This document shows, one piece after another, positions 61,284-64,000 of a stretch of DNA of 64,000 bases. The notes below the pieces were generated by a model that saw only the letters and a list, made by a program, of their open reading frames with translations, had not been told where the DNA came from and ran no database searches. Each line of letters opens with the position of its first letter. Position 1 is the first letter of the stretch. The translations under genes were made by a program, and so were the position numbers. Source of the DNA: Pacificoceanicola onchidii (GTDB taxonomy: Bacteria; Pseudomonadota; Alphaproteobacteria; Rhodobacterales; Rhodobacteraceae); the NCBI RefSeq assembly GCF_004804335.1, contig NZ_SRXY01000005.1:62001-126000 (forward strand), given 5' to 3'.

Positions 61284-61692
61284 CTGAAGCTCCAAAAATT
61301 TGTTAACTAATTTGGTGGAGTTCCCCTGGCGCCAAGACAATCTTCAGCCCGTTTGGGCGTGGCTGTGGGCGTGCGGCGCGCAGTTTGGGCATAAAACGCC
61401 TATTGGGTCAAAGGCAGCGTCATCCGTTGACCTGCTCTATGGTGCACCAGACCAAAACAGGTTCGGGCTGCGTTCAAGCGCTCCGGTGCCATGCCATCGT
61501 CAGCCTGGGGCGCCCGCGTACAAGGGTGTCATGGCAAAGCTGGGCAAGTGCCAAGGTTTCGAGAGCGATAAAACAACGGCAGACGGAACCGCGGGAGCGG
61601 CATCGTGCCGGGCAGGGGGCAAAGTGCGCCCTCACCTCTGTTGCGCAAAGGCGTTTTTGGGGTGGCGGGTGGATGCTGCTCGATTTGCCCGG
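61284..61692. other. Intergenic region, no gene seen
   Basis: 409 bp between two minus-strand genes. Open frames on the plus strand have no recognisable content. Confidence 0.4.
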
Positions 61693-62079
61693 CTAGTGGT
61701 CCGGGTTTGGCGCGTCCCATGGCTGTGCGGCTTCGGTATAGATGGATCGGCTCGGAACATAGACTTCCGGCTGATCAAGCGATGCAGCATGGACGTACAC
61801 ACAATGCGCCATACGCTCACTTCGGCGTGTCAAAGGTGAACCGCAGGTCGGACAAAAAACACTCCAGGTGGATCGGCCCGATCCACCGGTCATCTGGTAT
61901 TCCGAAAAGGGTCCAACAAGCTGGAAGGTCTCGGCAACCAATGGAAACATGTCCGAGTGCCCGGTTCCGGTGAGGCGCTGGCAATCGCGGCAATAGCATC
62001 TGAAAGCGGTGACATCGGAAGCCACTCCCAGGTACCGGATCGCGCCGCATTTGCATCCTCCGGAGATCGTTTTTGTCAT
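61693..62079 (-). CDS. GFA-family (glutathione-dependent formaldehyde-activating-like) zinc protein
   Basis: 128 residues from ATG 62079. The zinc ligands of the GFA/CENP-V fold are present: GGCKCGAIRY (Cys9, Cys11), CYCRDCQRLTGTGH (Cys28, Cys30, Cys33) and FCPTCGSPL further on. The founding enzyme Gfa joins formaldehyde to glutathione, but most small members are of unknown function. It has no obvious partner gene. Confidence 0.85.
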   Translation of the reverse strand: MTKTISGGCKCGAIRYLGVASDVTAFRCYCRDCQRLTGTGHSDMFPLVAETFQLVGPFSEYQMTGGSGRSTWSVFCPTCGSPLTRRSERMAHCVYVHAASLDQPEVYVPSRSIYTEAAQPWDAPNPDH

Positions 62080-62215
62080 ACTCGCCGCTCCCAAAGCCTA
62101 AATTGCCGTACCCGGTGCTCCAGCCGCAGACACCTAATGATACAATTTGCATGAACCTTTGGTGATGCTACGGTCGATGTGAAAAGATTTCCAGAATTAC
62201 TGGAGGGACGCTGCC

Positions 62216-63016
62216 ATGGCTGATCCGTTTCAAGATGTGGATGCTGCAGGAGAAGAGTTCATTTCTGCGTTTGCGGATTCCATGGATGAACGCCAATCAG
62301 ACCCCACGATGGAGAAAATCGTTTCAAAGTACCTTGGGAGACTGGCGTTTTCCGAAGACGGTTTGACGGTTGAAGTCGGGTGCGGTGCGGGCGCCGTCAC
62401 GCGGCGGATCGCCGAAAAAGCCTATCCCGGTCGGGTCATCGGCTTCGAGCCTTCCGTGGGTTTTGTAAATGAAGCAAAAGCACGGGTCGGAGGGCGCGAT
62501 AATGTGGCGTTTGAGGTTGCCGATGGTGCCTCGCTGCCCTTGGAAGATGGGTCTGTCGATAACCTCATCATGCACACGGTGCTGACGCACGTTGAATACC
62601 CGGCGCCGCTTTTGAATGAGGCCCGTCGCGTTCTCAAATCGGGTGGGTTCCTGGTTGTGTGTGATGCGGACTTTTCCAAGGCATCGTTGGGCAATATGCC
62701 GAACGATCCTCTGGATGCTTGCGCCAAGATTTTTGTCAGTGAATTCGTCACCGATCCACATGCAGTCGCGAAGCTGCAAGGGCTTGCGACGAACGCGGGC
62801 TTTTCGATCCACGACATCAGCTTTCAGAGTCGGAGCGTACTGGACAATGATCAAATGCTGCCATGGGTCGAAGAAACCGGTAAGCTGCTGATGAAGCGAG
62901 GAGAAATCGGCGAGGCTTTGCACACCGGTTTGGTTGCCGAATACCGCCGTCGTGCGCGGGAAGGGACACTCTACGGCTATCAGGTTTTTGCAACGCTGAT
63001 CGCCAAATGCCCGTAG
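62216..63016 (+). CDS. SAM-dependent class I methyltransferase
   Basis: 266 residues, start preceded by GGAGGGACGCTGCC. Rossmann SAM-binding motif I is VEVGCGAGAVTRRIAEKA, followed by acidic post-I GRVIGFEPSV, motif II region VADGASLPLEDGSVDNLIMH and post-II EARRVLKSGGFLVVCDADF. This is the UbiE/ArsM-like 'methyltransf_11' type. The final region (EYRRRAREGTLYGYQVFATLIAK) is common in such proteins. Substrate unknown; single gene. Confidence 0.86.
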   Translation: MADPFQDVDAAGEEFISAFADSMDERQSDPTMEKIVSKYLGRLAFSEDGLTVEVGCGAGAVTRRIAEKAYPGRVIGFEPSVGFVNEAKARVGGRDNVAFEVADGASLPLEDGSVDNLIMHTVLTHVEYPAPLLNEARRVLKSGGFLVVCDADFSKASLGNMPNDPLDACAKIFVSEFVTDPHAVAKLQGLATNAGFSIHDISFQSRSVLDNDQMLPWVEETGKLLMKRGEIGEALHTGLVAEYRRRAREGTLYGYQVFATLIAKCP

Positions 63017-63220
63017 GCAGGCCTTGTTGCGGCCCTTGCCCGCCAGGGGGTAATCAAGCGAAACAGGAAAAAAGCCGACATCGGGCGGGAAGCAATCAAC
63101 GGCAGACAGAACCCTCCGATCGGCTGTGCGCCGAAGGGCTCAGGGGCTGGTCCCGAAGGCGGGTTTGTTGGTAACCAGAGGCAAATCCCCGATCCAGGGG
63201 GCATTTGGGGTGAGGGCGCG

Positions 63221-64000
63221 ATGCAGACAGTTGGCATTATCGGATATGGCGCGATGGCCGCCTATGTGGCGCGACATCTGGCGGGCAGTTCATGGGCCTT
63301 GACCCATTGCATTGCCCGCAAGGGGCGGGAGGCTGCGGCGCGGGCTGCGATTGGCGCGGATGTCACGGTGGCTTATGACGCGGATGATCTGGGCGCTGTG
63401 CCCGATCTTGTGGTGGATTGCGCAGGGCATCAGGGGCTGAAGGCGCATGGGGCTGCGTTTCTGCGGCGCGGTGTTCCGGTGGTCAGCGCCTCGCTCGGCG
63501 CTTTGGCGGATGCGCAGACCTATCAGGCGCTGCAGGAGGCGGCGGAAAGCGGCAAGACGCAGCTGCAACTGGCGTCCGGGGCCATTGGTGCGCTGGATGC
63601 GCTGTCTGCCGCGCGGATTGGTGGGCTGAGCGATGTGGTCTACACCGGCCGAAAGCCGCCGCAAAGCTGGCGCGGCACGCCGGCGGAGGAGGGGGGCTGC
63701 CTCGAGGCACTGGACGAGGCGATGACCCATTTTGAAGGCTCGGCCAGAGACGCCGCGCTGCGCTATCCCAAGAATGCCAATGTCGCCGCTGCCGTGGCGC
63801 TGGCAGGTGTCGGGTTCGACAAGACGCAGGCGCGGTTGATCGCGGATCCGAAGGCGCAGGGAAACACGCACACTCTCTCGGCCAGCGGGGCCTTTGGATC
63901 GTTCACCTTTACCATATCCGGCGAGAGCCTGCCGGATACGCCGCGCACCTCTGCGCTGGCTGCAATGAGTGTTGTGGACCGGATTTTCCGCCAGAGCGCA
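63221..64000 (+). CDS. nadX: L-aspartate dehydrogenase, 3' end beyond window
   Basis: An uncut frame of 260 codons from the ATG at 63221 (preceded by GTGAGGG) to the window edge. NAD(P)-binding motif VGIIGYGAMAAYVARHL at the N-terminus, VVDCAGHQGLKAHG, ASGAIGALDAL and the catalytic segment YPKNANVAAAVALAG, with NTHTLSASGAFGSF downstream. These are the signatures of aspartate dehydrogenase, which deaminates aspartate to oxaloacetate or iminoaspartate (NadX route to NAD). About 5-10 residues are probably missing. It is 205 bp after the methyltransferase gene. Confidence 0.85.
   Translation, partial: MQTVGIIGYGAMAAYVARHLAGSSWALTHCIARKGREAAARAAIGADVTVAYDADDLGAVPDLVVDCAGHQGLKAHGAAFLRRGVPVVSASLGALADAQTYQALQEAAESGKTQLQLASGAIGALDALSAARIGGLSDVVYTGRKPPQSWRGTPAEEGGCLEALDEAMTHFEGSARDAALRYPKNANVAAAVALAGVGFDKTQARLIADPKAQGNTHTLSASGAFGSFTFTISGESLPDTPRTSALAAMSVVDRIFRQSA

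Noticed and set aside
1-64000. tRNA, rRNA, CRISPR, complete insertion sequence, prophage
   Set aside because: No TPsiC-like or anticodon-arm patterns, no regularly spaced repeats, no transposase or integrase motifs and no phage structural genes were recognised.

Overview
The window looks like a chromosome segment from an alphaproteobacterium of the Rhodobacterales (Roseobacter group). The signs are high GC, a TRAP transporter, a VPLPA-CTERM protein, a DUF1127-like mini-protein, a cysteate-lyase-type PLP enzyme, a PhnF-type regulator and many small regulator-plus-enzyme units. I see no rRNA, tRNA, CRISPR array, complete insertion sequence or prophage. It is an accessory and catabolic landscape with about twelve regulators (six LysR, two MarR, and one each of GntR, ArsR, TetR and AraC) and seven alpha/beta-hydrolases.

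Layout. 1-5.9 kb: end of a PhnF-like regulator, an ArsR regulator with its operators, a frameshifted Old Yellow Enzyme gene, then a minus-strand set (FMN protein, secreted hydrolase, PhzF, small barrel protein) facing a GcvA-like LysR. 7.3-15.9 kb: omega-aminotransferase, homocysteine methyltransferase-like protein, MarR with a membrane protein, a LysR-controlled quinone/electrophile set (ABM monooxygenase, MDR oxidoreductase, two VOC proteins) and a secreted glycerophosphodiesterase. 16.0-23.2 kb: one catabolic locus, with TRAP transporter dctPQM facing a fluoroacetate-dehalogenase-like hydrolase, a LeuC/LeuD-like hydro-lyase and a LysR. 23.2-26.0 kb: a small accessory island with an unrecognised 467-residue protein and a broken DUF4041-like gene. 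26.0-34.8 kb: LysR, D-cysteine desulfhydrase/L-cysteate sulfo-lyase-like enzyme, Asp/Glu-type racemase, RidA, a second LysR, a ProXVW-type ABC transporter and a hydrolase.

35.2-42.9 kb is a TetR-headed region in visible decay: a hydrolase with Arg in place of the nucleophilic Ser, an MDR remnant, a hydrolase lacking its nucleophile segment, and a CPBP protease gene with an in-frame stop. 43-45.8 kb holds an epimerase, an AraC regulator and an SRPBCC protein. 46.6-55.4 kb is an extended ugp locus (ugpB-A-E-C-Q, a HAD-IIA phosphatase and a Na/Pi-cotransporter-like protein) facing a LysR. 55.6-58.9 kb is a MarR-controlled set with a secreted EF-hand protein, cytochrome b561, a DUF1772 membrane protein and a membrane-anchored flavoreductase; together these resemble a split NOX5-like electron-transfer module. 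59.4-64 kb has a secreted esterase, a VPLPA-CTERM protein cut just before its anchor by one stop codon, a GFA protein, a methyltransferase and the start of aspartate dehydrogenase.

Two patterns cut across regions. A structured intergenic repeat with conserved inverted arms and spacer length occurs twice, plus a third partial copy. Several genes also carry single-base lesions or homopolymer frameshifts. These could be real decay or draft-assembly error, and reads should decide.
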